A DNA stretch of 64,000 bases from contig CAVXHI010000002.1 in NCBI GenBank assembly GCA_963761655.1, positions 1,140,568 to 1,204,567 on the forward strand. The letters are read 5' to 3'. The first letter of the stretch is position 1. Every line of letters starts with the position of its first letter. The notes under the pieces are model-generated. The model ran no database searches and had not been told where the DNA came from. It saw only the letters and a program-made list of their open reading frames with translations. This document shows positions 27,775 through 38,900 of the stretch, one piece after another. A program made the position numbers and the translations under genes. The stretch is from RYN-122 sp963761655 (lineage in GTDB: Bacteria > Actinomycetota > Actinomycetes > Mycobacteriales > SCTD01).

Positions 27775-28773
27775 GTGGTCCGCCGCACCAGCACCGCGCC
27801 CGCATCCGGCGCCGGGCTCGACGACCTGCTCGAGGCCACCGGCCGGATCCGGGGCAACATGGAGCAGGTCATCGAGGGCAAGCCCGACGTCGTCCGGCTC
27901 GCGCTCATCGTCCTGCTCGCCGAGGGTCACCTGCTCATCGAGGACGTGCCCGGCGTCGGCAAGACCCTGCTGGCCAAGACGCTGGCCCGTTCCATCGACT
28001 GCTCGGTCCGGCGCATCCAGTTCACGCCGGACCTCATGCCGTCGGACATCACCGGCGTCTCCATCTTCGACCAGGAGGCGCGCGAGTTCGAGTTCAAGCC
28101 CGGCCCGGTGTTCGCCAACCTCGTGGTCGGCGACGAGATCAACCGCGCCTCGCCCAAGACCCAGAGCGCGCTGCTCGAGGCCATGGAGGAGCGCCAGGTG
28201 ACGGTCGACGGCGTCACGTACGCCCTCGAGACGCCGTTCATGGTGGTGGCCACGCAGAACCCGATGGAGATGGAGGGCACCTACCCGCTGCCGGAGGCCC
28301 AGCGCGACCGCTTCACGGCCCGGGTGTCCATGGGCTACCCCACCCCCGCGGCCGAGCTCGACATGCTCGAGAGCCACGGCGGCGCCGACCCGCTGGACGA
28401 CCTCGAACCGGTGGCCGACGCGCTCGAGGTGCGCAAGCTCATCGAGACGGTCCGCGAGGTGAACGTCTCCGAGCAGGTCAAGCGGTACGTCATCGCCCTG
28501 GTCGGAGCCACCCGGGACAGCCCCGACCTGCGCCTGGGGGCGTCACCGCGCTCGAGCCTGCAGCTGCTGCGTGCCGCCCGGGCCGCCGCCGCGCTGGACG
28601 GGCGTCACTTCGTCGTCCCCGACGACGTGCAGGAGCTGGCCGTCCCGGTCCTCGCCCACCGGATCCTGCTCACGGCCGACGCCCAGGGATCGCGCCGGAC
28701 GTCGGAGGACGTCGTCCGGGCGCTGCTCGCCGAGGTCCCCGTCGAGGACGCCCCGGCCCGCCGACGCCCGTGA
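27775..28773 (+). CDS. MoxR family AAA+ ATPase
   Basis: 332-residue AAA+ ATPase thought to act as a chaperone with its DUF58 partner. Walker A in IEDVPGVGKTLLAKTLARS, Walker B in NLVVGDEINRASPKTQSALL, sensor region VVATQNPMEMEGTYPLPEAQ, RDRFTARV, and C-terminal ASPRSSLQLLRAARAAAALD. GTG 27775 follows GGAGG. The stop overlaps the DUF58 GTG (GTGA). The moxR-DUF58-transglutaminase trio beside mraZ is common in actinobacteria. Confidence 0.95.
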   Translation: MVRRTSTAPASGAGLDDLLEATGRIRGNMEQVIEGKPDVVRLALIVLLAEGHLLIEDVPGVGKTLLAKTLARSIDCSVRRIQFTPDLMPSDITGVSIFDQEAREFEFKPGPVFANLVVGDEINRASPKTQSALLEAMEERQVTVDGVTYALETPFMVVATQNPMEMEGTYPLPEAQRDRFTARVSMGYPTPAAELDMLESHGGADPLDDLEPVADALEVRKLIETVREVNVSEQVKRYVIALVGATRDSPDLRLGASPRSSLQLLRAARAAAALDGRHFVVPDDVQELAVPVLAHRILLTADAQGSRRTSEDVVRALLAEVPVEDAPARRRP

Positions 28774-30150
28774 CCGGGCCTGCGCACGGCCTTCGGCGGG
28801 CTGACCACCCGCGGGCGCTGCCTGCTCGCCGCGGGGCTCACCCTGGCCGGCTGCGCCGTCGCGCTCGGCCAGCGCGACCTGCTCCGCGTGGCGGTGTTCC
28901 TGCTGGTGCTGCCCCTGGCCGCCGTCACGGTGGTGACGCGGACGCGCTACCGGCTCTCGTGCACCCGGGCCCTGTCGCCGCCGCGGGTGCAGGCCGGCCG
29001 GTCGGCCGACGTCGCAGCTCACCCTCGAGAACGTGTCCCGCCTGCCCAGCGGCGTCCTGCTCCTGCAGGACGGGCTCCCGTACCTGCTGGGCGGCATCCC
29101 GAGGTTCGTCCTGGACAAGGTCGAGCCCCAGGGACGGCGGACCGTCAGCTACCCGGTGCACTCCGACGTCCGGGGCCGCTTCCCCATCGGTCCGCTGTCG
29201 GTGCGGCTGACCGACCCGTTCGGCCTGGTCGAGCTGTCGCGGGCGTTCGCCTCGGTCGACGAGCTCGTCGTCACGCCCGTGGTCAGCCCCCTGCCTCCCG
29301 TCCGGCTCGGGGGCGACTGGGCCGGGGGCGGCGAGTCGACGGCCCGGTCCGTGGCCGCCAGCGGCACCGACGACACCGCCACCCGCGAGTACCGCCACGG
29401 CGACGACCTGCGCAAGGTGCACTGGCGCTCGACCGCCCGCCGCGGCGAGCTCATGGTGCGGCGCGAGGAGGAGCCGTTCCAGAGCCGCGCCACCCTCCTG
29501 CTGGACGGACGGGCCTCGGCCCACCGCGGCCAGGGGCCGGGGTCGTCGTACGAGTGGGCGGTGAGTGCCGTGGCCAGCGCGGGGGTCGCCCTGTCCCGGT
29601 CCGGCTTCGCGCTGCACCTTCTCGACCACACGGGCCGCGACCTCGGCCCCCCGGGCGTGCCCGTCACGGAGGGGGTCCTGCTGCAGGCCCTCGCCGACGC
29701 CCAGCCCGATCGGACCGACTCGCTCGAGCCGGCGATCGGGCGACTGCGCCGGGGCGGCGTCGACGGCGCGCTCATCGCGGTCCTGGGCCGGCTGGACGCC
29801 GAGCAGGCCGCTGCGCTCGCCCGGCTGCGGCCCGGCTCGGCGAACCTGCATCGCCGTGCTGCTCGACACCGACAGCTGGGCGCCGGTCACCCCCCGGGCG
29901 CGCGAGGCCGCCCTGGCCGACCACGACGCCGCCAGGTCCCTGCTCGCGACGACGGGCTGGCGGGTCCTTCCCGTCGTCCACGGCACCACGCTGGCCTCGG
30001 TCTGGCCGCTGCCGCCGGCCGGCACGCGCGCTCGGAGCAGGCGCCGTCGGCCCCGCGCGACCCATCCGGGCCTCGCAGCTCCGGGACTCGGCTCCGTCGG
30101 GGCTCCGGGCTCGCAGCTCCCCGCTGCGGACCGCCCGGGGCGGCACGTGA
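28770..30150 (+). CDS. DUF58 (VWA-like) protein, partner of MoxR; frameshifted
   Basis: Begins at GTG 28770 (overlap with moxR). Two N-terminal membrane segments (LLAAGLTLAGCAVALG and LLRVAVFLLVLPLAAVTVV), then VENVSRLPSGVLLLQDGLPY-type immunoglobulin-like region and FGLVELSRAF. The DUF58 signature is TREYRHGDDLRKVHWRSTAR with GELMVRREEEP, then a VWA-like half (ATLLLDGRASAHRG, AVASAGVALSRSGFALHLLD). Breaks near 28800, 29010 and 29850 are +1 insertions. The stop at 30150 overlaps the next GTG. The role is unknown; this pair usually accompanies transmembrane transglutaminases. Confidence 0.88.
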
Positions 30151-32492
30151 GCGCCCGCGACCGCCTGACGCTCGCGGCGGCCCTCGCCGTCGGCCCTGGC
30201 CTGCACCTCGCTCGTCCCGCTCTACGACGGCGGGGGGTGGGTGCGTGCGCACGCTCGGCGTCGTGGTCCTGGTGGCCGCGGCCGGCGCAGCCGCCCGGCG
30301 CGCGGGCCTCGCGGTCGCGGCCGTGCCGGTGGTGCAGCTGCTCGCCGTCGCCTCGTTCGTCTGCCTGGTCTTCCTGCGTGCACCTTCACGTCGCTGCTTC
30401 CCACCCGGGCGACGGTGACCGCGCTGCGGGCCCTGCTGGACGCCGCAGCCGCCGACGTCGAGCAGCTAGCCGCCCCGGTGCCGACGCGGGCGTCGCTGGT
30501 GCTCGTCGCGGTGCTCGGCGCTGCCGCGGTCGCCCTCGCCGTCGACCTGCTCGCCGTGGGGCTGCAGCGGCCCGCGCTCGCCGGTCTGCCGCTGCTCGTC
30601 CTGCTCGCCGTGCCGTCGGGACTGCTGCCCGGGGGCCTCGGCTGGCTGCCGTTCACCCTCGGCGCCGCCGGCTGGCTGGGGCTGCTTCTGGTGAGGGCGG
30701 CGAGCGGGTGGGCCGCTGGGGCGTGCCGCTGCGGTCGGCACCGACCAGCAGCGACAGCTACGACCCCGACGCCGGCAGCACCGGGCGGGTCGGCCGAAGG
30801 ATCGGAGCCGCCGCCCTCGGCTTCGCCGTGTTCGTCCCGGCGCTCGTGCCGGGGCTGGACGCCAGGCTGCTCCCGGGCTCCGGCGGTTCCGGAGGGGACG
30901 GGAGCGCCGTCGGACCGAGCACCACCGTCGACCTACAACCCCATCACCGAGCTCCAGGGGCGAGCTCACCCTGCCCGAGCCGCGGACGGTCCTGCGCTAC
31001 AGCACCGACGACCCGAGCCCGACTACCTGCGCCTCACCACCCTCGACGCTTTCGACGGGGCGCAGTGGCAGCTCGTCCTCCCTGACGCCCGACCAGCGCG
31101 TGCGCGACCGCCTGCCCGTTCCCCGCGGCATCGGCTCCGGCACCGACACCTACGAGGTGCGGACCCGGGTCAGCGTCGACGCACTCGATGCCCAGTGGCT
31201 GCCGCTGCCCCCCGTGCCGAGCAAGGTCGACGTCCCGGGACCCTGGAACTACAACGTCGCCAGCGAGACCGTCTTCGCCACCCGTTCCAGCACCCGGCGG
31301 GCGCGCGACTACACGCCCGCAGCGTGCGGGTGACGCCGGACCGGAACGCGCTCCGGTCCGCCGAGGGCAACCCCCGCGCCCTCGCGCCCTACCCGGCCCG
31401 CCCAGGGTGTCGCCCGGCGTCATGGCCCTGACCCGGACGGTGACGGCCGGGACCGACAACGGCTACGACGCCGCGGTCGCGCTGCAGCGCTTCTTCCGCG
31501 ACCCCGACCAGGGCTTCCGCTACGAGGAGCAGACCCAGAACCCGTTCGACAATCCCGATGCCCTCGAGGCCTTCCTCGACAACCGGGTCGGGTTCTGCGA
31601 GCAGTACGCCTCGGCCATGGCGGTCATGCTCCGCCTGGTGGGGCTTCCCGCCCGGGTCGCGGTGGGGTTCACCCCGGGAACGCTGCGCACCGACTCCACC
31701 TACGTGGTCAGCACCGATGACGCGCACGCCTGGCCGGAGGCCTGGTTCGACGGGGCCGGCTGGGTCCGCTTCGAGCCCACCCCGGTCGACGACGACCGCG
31801 AGATCGTGCCGACCTACACCGAGGAGGAGGACGCCGCGGTCGGCCCCGTGTCGCCGACGACAGGGGCGAGCACGGACCCGGGCGCCCAGGAGTCCGCGGC
31901 GCCGAGTGGCAAGGACCTGGACAAGGCGCTCGAGCGCGGCGGCGACACGCCGCTGGCCGATCCCTCCGCCGGCGGGGGCACCCGGGTCTCGAGCTCGACC
32001 GTGCTGCTCGGCCTGCTGGCGGTTCTGGCGGTCACCCCGGCGCTGCTGTCGCTGCTCCGGCGACGGCTGCGGTGGCGCCGCCCGGGAGCACTGTCCGCCT
32101 GGGCGCAGCTGCACGACGACGCCCGCGACGTCGGGTACCGGTGGCGCCCGTCGGACACCCCCCGGTCCGCCGCGGCCCGGCTGCGCAGCGACCGTGACCT
32201 GCCCGAGGAGGCGGTGCAGGCCCTCGGGCGGCTGACCGCCGGGATCGAGCAGGAGCGCTACGCCCGGGCGGGCAGCACCGTGCCGCAGCCGTGGCGGGCC
32301 GATGCCCGGACCGTACGGGCGGCGTTGCTCGCCGGCAGCTCGATCCCCGTCCGGCTGCGGGCGGCGGTCGTTCCCTCCTCGACCCTGCACTGGGCGGCAG
32401 AAGGGGTCGGGAACGGTCTGGCCACCGGGCTTGACCGGATCGACGACCTGCTGAGCCTGCTGGCCCGGCGGCTGCATCTGCGCCGGGCCTGA
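30147..32492 (+). CDS. Transglutaminase-like membrane protein (DUF3488/TgpA type); frameshifted N-terminal half
   Basis: Starts GTG 30147 (GTGA overlap). The N-terminal half holds six or so membrane helices (e.g. LVLVAVLGAAAVALAVDLLA, LPLLVLLAVPSGLLPGGLG) split over frames by at least six breaks between 30200 and 31410. Then an extracellular transglutaminase domain in one frame: NRVGFCEQYASAMAVMLRL (catalytic Cys), STDDAHAWPEAWFDGAGW (His), VRFEPTP (Asp region follows). A final membrane helix (STVLLGLLAVLAVTPALLSL) leads to a cytoplasmic DUF4129-like tail (AWAQLHDDARDVGYRWRPSD). Predicted to cross-link or cleave peptides outside the membrane. Confidence 0.88.
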
Positions 32493-32560
32493 CCGCTCGG
32501 GGCTGCTGAGGGAGAGCCGGGCGGCTCGGGAGCCAGCTCCCCTGGTCTCCCCTTCCCTCG

Positions 32561-32900
32561 GGCACCCCTCCTCCCCGGACCCGGCACCCCTGCTCCCCGG
32601 GGCACCCCTGCCCCCGGCACCCCTCCTACCCGGGCACCCCTGCCCCCGTGATCTTCCGGTCGTGGCGGCCGACACGCCGGGCGGACCCGCACCACGCGGA
32701 CGCTCGACACGTGGGCGGGCCCCGCAGGCACCCCTCCCCCGTGATCTACCGGTGCGTGGCGGCCGACACGCCGGGCGGACCCGCACCACGCGGACGCTCG
32801 ACACGTGGGCGGGCCCCGCAGGCGCCCCTCCCCCCGTGATCTACCGGTCGGTGCGGCCGACACGCCGGGCGGACCCGCACCACGCGGACGCTCGGCAGGA
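32561..32900. repeat. Compound tandem repeat: GGCACCCCT clusters and three ~94-bp units
   Basis: Five copies of GGCACCCCT start at 32561, 32583, 32601, 32616 and 32633. Three long units follow, each beginning GTGATC at 32648, 32741 and 32836 (steps 93 and 95). They share almost identical cores, e.g. GCCGACACGCCGGGCGGACC and CGCACCACGCGGACGCTCG. GGCACCCCT recurs at the unit 1/2 boundary (32727) and as GGCGCCCCT at the unit 2/3 boundary (32821). Unit 3 breaks off after the GCTCG near 32895. The region lies between the transglutaminase stop and DUF3040, both reading toward it, and has no convincing gene. Confidence 0.9.
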
Positions 32901-33047
32901 CCGCGGTTCTCGACGAAAGGGGACCGGCGCGAGGATGCTGTCTGCGCGGGCCCCGGCTGAGGCGTCCCAGGGCGACGTACGCCCCGCGCGAGTCCCGGCA
33001 GAGGAGACCCGGTGCAACGTCCCCGGGCCGCGAGCAGCCGGAAGGAC

Positions 33048-33500
33048 CTAGCGGTTGCCGCCCCCGCGCTCGTCCCAGCGGCGCTGCCACCGCTCCTCGA
33101 GCCGACCCTTCCACCCACCCGCACCTCGGGGGCCACCGCGACGGGGCTTCTTGGCAGGCCGGCCGCGGGCCGGCGCGGGACCAAAGTCACCCGCGGCAGG
33201 GGCGCCGGAGCCGTCCGAGCCGCCTCCGTTGCCGAGCCGCTTCCAGCTCGACAGCGCCAGGAGCAGAGCCCCCAGCATGACCACGAAGCCGGCCACACCG
33301 ATGACGAACTGCTTGGCGACGACGCCGGCGAGCATCAACCCGAATCCGAGGGCGAGCACGAGGGCGGCCCGGCGGAGCCGCCGTCGCATGTGACTGCGCA
33401 GGTCGGTACGGCGGACGGTCGAGGCGAACTTCGGGTCCTCGGCGTACAGGGCCCGCTCGATCTGATCGAGCAGGCGCTGCTCGTGCTCGGAGAGCGGCAC
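33048..33500 (-). CDS. DUF3040 membrane protein
   Basis: 150 residues from GTG 33500: MPLSEHEQRLLDQIERALYA-type N-terminus, EDPKFASTVR, then a basic stretch and two membrane helices (ALVLALGFGLMLAGVVAK, FVIGVAGFVVMLGALLLALS) with a Lys/Arg/Gly-rich tail. This is the standard actinobacterial DUF3040 architecture; function unknown. The open frame upstream to 33602 would overlap dinB and lacks the family start. Last gene of the minus-strand SOS group, 98 bases after dinB. Confidence 0.92.
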   Translation of the reverse strand: MPLSEHEQRLLDQIERALYAEDPKFASTVRRTDLRSHMRRRLRRAALVLALGFGLMLAGVVAKQFVIGVAGFVVMLGALLLALSSWKRLGNGGGSDGSGAPAAGDFGPAPARGRPAKKPRRGGPRGAGGWKGRLEERWQRRWDERGGGNR

Positions 33501-33598
33501 GGCGCTCCCTCCCGGAGGACGACGACCACGAGGATCGGGACGGTCGTGCCGCGGGGCGTCGCGGCACAGGATGAGGATACGAGGGTGAAGCCCGCACG

Positions 33599-34966
33599 TC
33601 ACGACGAGTCGCGAGGCGGTGAGGTTCCCGCTCGGCCTCGAGCCCCTCGATCCGGCTCGGAGCGCCCTGCCGGAGGCCGCGGGGACGCGGCAGGAGGCCG
33701 ACGACCAGCGGCCGGCGGAGGTCCGGTCGGCGTCGCGGCCGCCCCTTCGGGACGTACCAGGGCGGCCGGACGGACGGCACCCGCACCGAACCTCAGGGCG
33801 GCCCGGTCCACGGCCTGTTCGGCCTCGCGCCAGCCCGAGTCGCGCTCGCCGAGGAGCAGCTGGCGAGGGGCGGTGGAGGCGTCGACGATGCCCTCGACCC
33901 GCACGCCGACCAGGCGCAGCCGCGCCCGTTGCAGCCCCAGGGCGTCGAACAGCGACACCGCCGTCTCATAGACCTCCCTCCCCACGTCGGTCGGCTCACG
34001 CAGGGTCCGCGAGCGGGTGATGGTCGTGAAGTCGGAGAAGCGGACCTTCAGCGACACCGTCCGGCCGACGTGGGCCTTGGCCCGGAGACGGGCTGCCGTC
34101 CGCTCGGACAGCCGCAGCAGCTCCCGGTGGATGATCTCCGGATCGTCGATGTCGACCGAGAACGTCTCCTCGGCGCCCACGCTCTTGTCCGGTTCGGCCG
34201 GGGTGACCCGCCGCTCGTCGCGGCCCCACGACAGCGCCTGGAGGTGCGCCCCGACGGCCTGCCCCAGGGCCCGTTGAAGCGTCGACAGCGGGGTGTTCGC
34301 GATGTCTCCGACCACGTGCAGGCCGAGCCGCCGCAGGACGTCCTCGGTCTTCTCCCCGACGCCCCACAGGGCGGAGACCGGCAGCGGGTGCAGGAAGGCC
34401 ACGACGTCGGGCGCCGGGACGACGAGCAACCCGTCGGGCTTGCATCGCGCCGAGGCCAGTTTGGCGACGAACTTCGAGGAGGCCACCCCGACCGAGCAGG
34501 TGATGCCCTGCTCGTCCTGGACGCTCGCCCGGATCCACTCACCGATCTCCCGCGGACCCCCGAGGCGCCGCGACGCACCACGGACGTCGAGGAAGGCCTC
34601 GTCGAGGCTGATCGGTTCGACCAGGGGCGTCACCGACCGGAAGACCTCCATGACCCCGGAGCTGACCTCGGCATACGCCGCGTGGTCGGGCGAGATGACG
34701 ACCGCCTGAGGACACATCCGGCGGGCCCGGGCCATGGGCATCGCACTGTGGACGCCGTGCGCGCGAGCCTCGTAGGTGGCCGACAGGACGACCCCCCGCG
34801 AGCCCCCGCCCCCGACGATCACGGGTCGGCCATGCAGCTCCGGACGGGTCCGCAGCTCGACGCTGGCGTAGAAGGCGTCCATGTCCACGTGGAGCACGGT
34901 GCAGCCGCGGTCGTCACCCGGGGGCCCGGTGGGGGGGCCGATCGCGGGCACGCCGCCCCTGCTCAT
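33599..34966 (-). CDS. dinB: DNA polymerase IV (Y family)
   Basis: Translesion polymerase. VLHVDMDAFYASVELRTRPE (catalytic Asp), VVLSATYEARAHGVHSAMPM, EPISLDEAFLDVRGA (SLDE, second catalytic pair), GVASSKFVAKLAS, LWGVGEKTEDVLRRLGLHVV (helix-hairpin-helix), SVGAEETFSVDIDDPEIIHR and little-finger domain VSLKVRFSDFTTITRSRTL. The intact SLDE and DMDAF show an active polymerase rather than the inactive ImuB type. 455 residues with a Pro/Arg-rich C-terminal tail, slightly long. Downstream of dnaE2 and a methyltransferase in the LexA-box operon. Confidence 0.95.
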   Translation of the reverse strand: MSRGGVPAIGPPTGPPGDDRGCTVLHVDMDAFYASVELRTRPELHGRPVIVGGGGSRGVVLSATYEARAHGVHSAMPMARARRMCPQAVVISPDHAAYAEVSSGVMEVFRSVTPLVEPISLDEAFLDVRGASRRLGGPREIGEWIRASVQDEQGITCSVGVASSKFVAKLASARCKPDGLLVVPAPDVVAFLHPLPVSALWGVGEKTEDVLRRLGLHVVGDIANTPLSTLQRALGQAVGAHLQALSWGRDERRVTPAEPDKSVGAEETFSVDIDDPEIIHRELLRLSERTAARLRAKAHVGRTVSLKVRFSDFTTITRSRTLREPTDVGREVYETAVSLFDALGLQRARLRLVGVRVEGIVDASTAPRQLLLGERDSGWREAEQAVDRAALRFGAGAVRPAALVRPEGAAATPTGPPPAAGRRPPAASPRPPAGRSEPDRGARGRAGTSPPRDSS

Positions 34967-34984
34967 CGCCCGACTCCGGTCGGG

Positions 34985-35815
34985 TCAGTCGGCAGCGCGG
35001 ACGGCCAGGACGTGGAGCTGGGTGGCGAGGTCACGGAACGGCAACCGGTCCGACAGCGCCCGTTCCAGGGCGAGCAGCGCCGCACCGGCGCCCGGCTCGA
35101 GGTCGAGCACGTTGCTGGGGACCAGGTCGGCCACGACCCGGACGCCGTGCACCTGCTGGACGACCAGCCCGGCCGCGGCGACGAGCTCCCCCAGCGAGTC
35201 CGCGTCCCACCGGCGCGCGGTGCCGTCGGTCGGGCCCCACCGACCGGCGGGGTCCGACAGCACGTGGGCGGCTTCGTCCGGACGGCCGGCCAGGGCCCGC
35301 GCCAGCACCGCCGCGGCCCGGTTCGGGGCCAGCAGGCTGAGGCGACCACCCGGCCGCAGCACCGCGGCGACAGCGGCCAGCGCCGCAGCGGCGTCGTCGA
35401 CGACCTCGAGCACGCTGTGGCACAGGACGAGGTCGACGCCGTGGTGCTCGCCGTCCAGCAGCCCGGGCAGGTCGGTGACGTCGCCCTGGACGGCGCGGAC
35501 GCGATCGGCGACGCCGGCATCGCGGGCACGGCGCGACAGGGCCGCGAGGGCGTCGGGGCTCGGGTCGACGACGACGACCCGGTGCCCGGCCTCGGCCAGG
35601 GGCACCGCGAAGCCGCCACTGCCACCGCCGGCGTCGACCACGTCGAGACCTCGCCCCTGCGGGTCGGCCTCGGCGACGGCCGCCGACAGCACCTCCCACA
35701 CGACAGCGGTACGGGCCGACGCCCCCGGGCCCCGTCGGACCGGTCGGGAACCGCGCGGCACCCCGATCGGAGCGGCCTCAACGGCGGAGCCGTCCGGTCC
35801 CCTGCTGTCGTCCAC
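34985..35815 (-). CDS. Class I SAM-dependent methyltransferase
   Basis: 276 residues from GTG 35815. Rossmann motifs: VVDAGGGSGGFAVPLAEAGH (motif I), VVVVDPSPDALAALSRRA, VQGDVTDLPGLLDG, VDLVLCHSVLEVVDD (motif IV) and LRPGGRLSLLAPN. The N-terminal part resembles SMT/UbiE-like small-molecule methyltransferases; the substrate is unknown. It lies 18 bases before dinB and 130 after dnaE2, on the same strand. Similar methyltransferases next to dinB and dnaE2 occur in other actinobacteria, so an SOS-linked role is possible. Confidence 0.85.
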   Translation of the reverse strand: MDDSRGPDGSAVEAAPIGVPRGSRPVRRGPGASARTAVVWEVLSAAVAEADPQGRGLDVVDAGGGSGGFAVPLAEAGHRVVVVDPSPDALAALSRRARDAGVADRVRAVQGDVTDLPGLLDGEHHGVDLVLCHSVLEVVDDAAAALAAVAAVLRPGGRLSLLAPNRAAAVLARALAGRPDEAAHVLSDPAGRWGPTDGTARRWDADSLGELVAAAGLVVQQVHGVRVVADLVPSNVLDLEPGAGAALLALERALSDRLPFRDLATQLHVLAVRAAD

Positions 35816-35945
35816 GCCGCTCCTGCATCCGGCACCGCTGTCGGCAGCGCGCTCCCCGCCGAGCCTAGGCCGCTGTGCGCCGACGGCGGTCGGTTCCGCG
35901 CCGATCGCTCCCGTCCCGACGACGCCCGTCCGCCCTGGACCGTGG

Positions 35946-38900
35946 TCATGCGCCCGAGCTCCCGCTGCTGGAGTGCCACAGCTTGCGCGGCGGGGCCGGG
36001 GTCGGGCGCCCTCCCGAGGTGCCGGTCCCGTCGCCTGCGGGCTTCACGTCGGCGTACTGGTTGGCCTTGAACCCGGTGGCGTAGACGTGGACCATGCCGC
36101 CGACCCCCGAGTGCCCGGACCCGCCCCCCACCAGGGGCGGGCCGGCCATCACCGGCCGCGAGGACCGGCTGGCTGCCGCGCCCTGCACCGCGGCCTCCGT
36201 CAGGACGGCCGGGGCGTCCAGGAACGCGACCACCGCCGCCATCCCGCCCTGCTGCCAGGCGGCGTAGAGCTCGGGAAGCTCCCAGCAGCCGGTCGCCTGC
36301 ATGGAGACCCCGCGGGGACCGGTCCGTCGGACGAGTCCTCGCACGACGAGCAGCCAGGAGTGGAAGACGGTGGTGGCGTAGCCGACCTGGGCGTCCTCGA
36401 AGAAGGTGGCATCGAGCGGGCCTGTGCTGTCGTCGAGGGTCACGAAGATGACCCGGCGTCCGGAGCGGATCGGCGGGGTCTGGGTGGCGACCTTCACCCC
36501 GGCCACGAGCACCTCCTGTCGGCTGCGGCAGCCGAGCAGGTCGCGCGCCTTCGTGGTGCCGAGCTCGGCGAGGAAGCCGGCATAGGCGTCCATGACGTGG
36601 CTGCTGACGTCCAGGCCGAGGACGTCGAGCTCGGCCCGCACGCGCTCGGCCCGGTTCATCTCCGGCAGGCCCGACGCCTCGGTCTCGGGGGAGTCGCCGA
36701 GATCGAGGGCGAGCTGGACGTCGACCGGTTCGGGTACCGCCGAGGCCTGGGACTGCTTGGCGGCCCGGGCCCGGACGTCGTCGAGGGCGACGAGCTCGCC
36801 CGGACCGCTCGTCGGCCGGCGGGGGCGCGACCCGCCCCGCGAGGACTTCTGCACCGACCGGCTCCAGCGGTCGAGCTCGGCCACCTGGAGCAGCAGGTCC
36901 CGCCGGGTCACCTGCCCCCGTCGGCGGCCGGGGACGAGCGAGCCCAGGCCGTAGAGGCTGTCGAACGCCCCGGCGACGACCAGTCGTTCGGCCACGGGCC
37001 GGGACGGGGCCGCCCGGTGCCAGAAGTCGGACAGGCTGCCGTAGGGCCGCCCCGCGACGATCCGGGTGATCTCGGCGTCGTTGATCCCCTTGACCTCGGC
37101 CAGCCCGATGCGGATGCCGTGCCCCCGCCCGTCGGGCAGCCCGGGAGCGACCGTGCGGGGAGCCCGGTGCGGATCGGACGGGTCGTCAGGACCGGCGGCA
37201 CCGGGCAGAGCGTCCAGGACCTGGTCCAGCTGGTCCAGGATCCGGGGCGGCGGCTCGTCGAGCACCCCGACCTTCTCCACCGTGTAGCCGGCTTCGGAGA
37301 GGTTGACGTCGAGCGACAGGATCGCGATGCCGAACTGCCGGGCGTCGTCGAGGATCAGCCGCTTCGGGTACATGCCGGGGTCGTGGGTGAGGACCCCGGC
37401 GAGAAAGGCCGCGGTGTGGTGGGCCTTGAGCCAGGCCGACTGGTAGGTGGGAAGAGCGAACGCCGCGGCATGGGCCTTGCAGAACCCGAACGACCCGAAC
37501 GCCTTGAGCACCTCCCAGACCCGCTCGACGACCTCGATGCCGTAGCCCCGGCCGAGGGCGGCCGGGACGAACCAGATCCGGACGTCGGGCTGCCCCTGCG
37601 GGTCGCCGAGGGCGCGGCGCACCTCGTCGGCCTCGGCGAGGCTGCAGCCGGTCATGGTGCTGACGATCTGCAGCACCTGCTCGTGGAACACGACCACGCC
37701 CCAGGTCTGCTCCAGGTGCGGGGCGAGCGAGGGATGGGGGTAGGAGACGGCGCGCCAGCCCTGCCGCCCTTCGAGGAAGGGGCGGACCATGTCGCTCTTG
37801 ACCGGGCCCGGCCGGAACAGCGAGATGTCGATGATGAGGTCCTCGAAGGTCTCCGGGGCGAACTTGCCGACCAGCTCGCGCTGACCGGGGACTCGATCTG
37901 GAAGCAGCCCAGGGTCTTGGTGGACTGCACCAGGGCGAAGGTCTTCGGGTCGTCGCGGGCGATCGTGTCGACGTCGACGACCTCCCCGTCGAGCTGGTGG
38001 ACCTGCTGCACCGCGTAGGCCATGGCCGACTGCATCCGGATGCCGAGGACGTCGAGCTTGAGCAGTCCGAGCGCCTCGACGTCGTCCTTGTCGAACTGGC
38101 TCATGGGGAAGCCGAGCCAGCTGGACTCGACGGGGGTGCGGTCGAGCAGCGTGGCGTCGGACAGCAGCACACCGCAGGGGTGCAGGGCGATGTGGCGGGG
38201 CAGGCCGTCGAGGCGTTCGACCAGGCGTAGCAGCAGGTCGGTGCGGCCGGCGTTCTCCCCCCGGGCCAGGCCGCTGGCCCGGAGCTCGGGCAGGTCGCGC
38301 ATGGCGGCGCGCACCTGGGAGGCCCGGATGTGCGGGAACGCCTTGGCCAGCGCGTCGACCTCACCGGGCGGCAGGCCGAGAGCGGCTCCGACGTCGCGGA
38401 TGCCGTGCCGGGCCCGGTAGGTGTCCATCATCGACACGCAGGTGCAGCGCTCACCGCCGTACCGGCGCAGCACCTGCTCGTAGACCTCGGTGCGGCGGGC
38501 GGACTCGACGTCGAGGTCGATGTCGGGCAGCTGGTGGCGCAGCGGTGACAGGAACCGCTCCATGAGCAGGCCGTACCGGATCGGGTCGACGTCGCTGATG
38601 CCGAGCAGGTAGGTGATCAGGCTGCCGGCCCCGCTCCCCCGGGCGGCAGCCCGCACCCCCATCCCCTTGATGAGGTCGACGACGTCGGCAACGGTGAGGA
38701 AGTAGCTGGGATAGCCGAGCGTCTGGACGACGCCGAGCTCGTCCTCGAGCCGTCGCAGGGTGGAGGCATCCCGGGACATCCCCCGTCGGCCGAACCCGGC
38801 CTCACAGCGCTCGCGCAGCACGGCATCGGCCGCGCCGGGGCCGGTGTGCCGTCCGGCCCCGCTGACCTCGAGCTCGGGGAAGTGGACCTCCCCGATCCCG

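Noticed and set aside
32648..32900. CRISPR array
   Set aside because: The repeats are ~94 bp with no unique spacers, only three units, and no cas genes are nearby.
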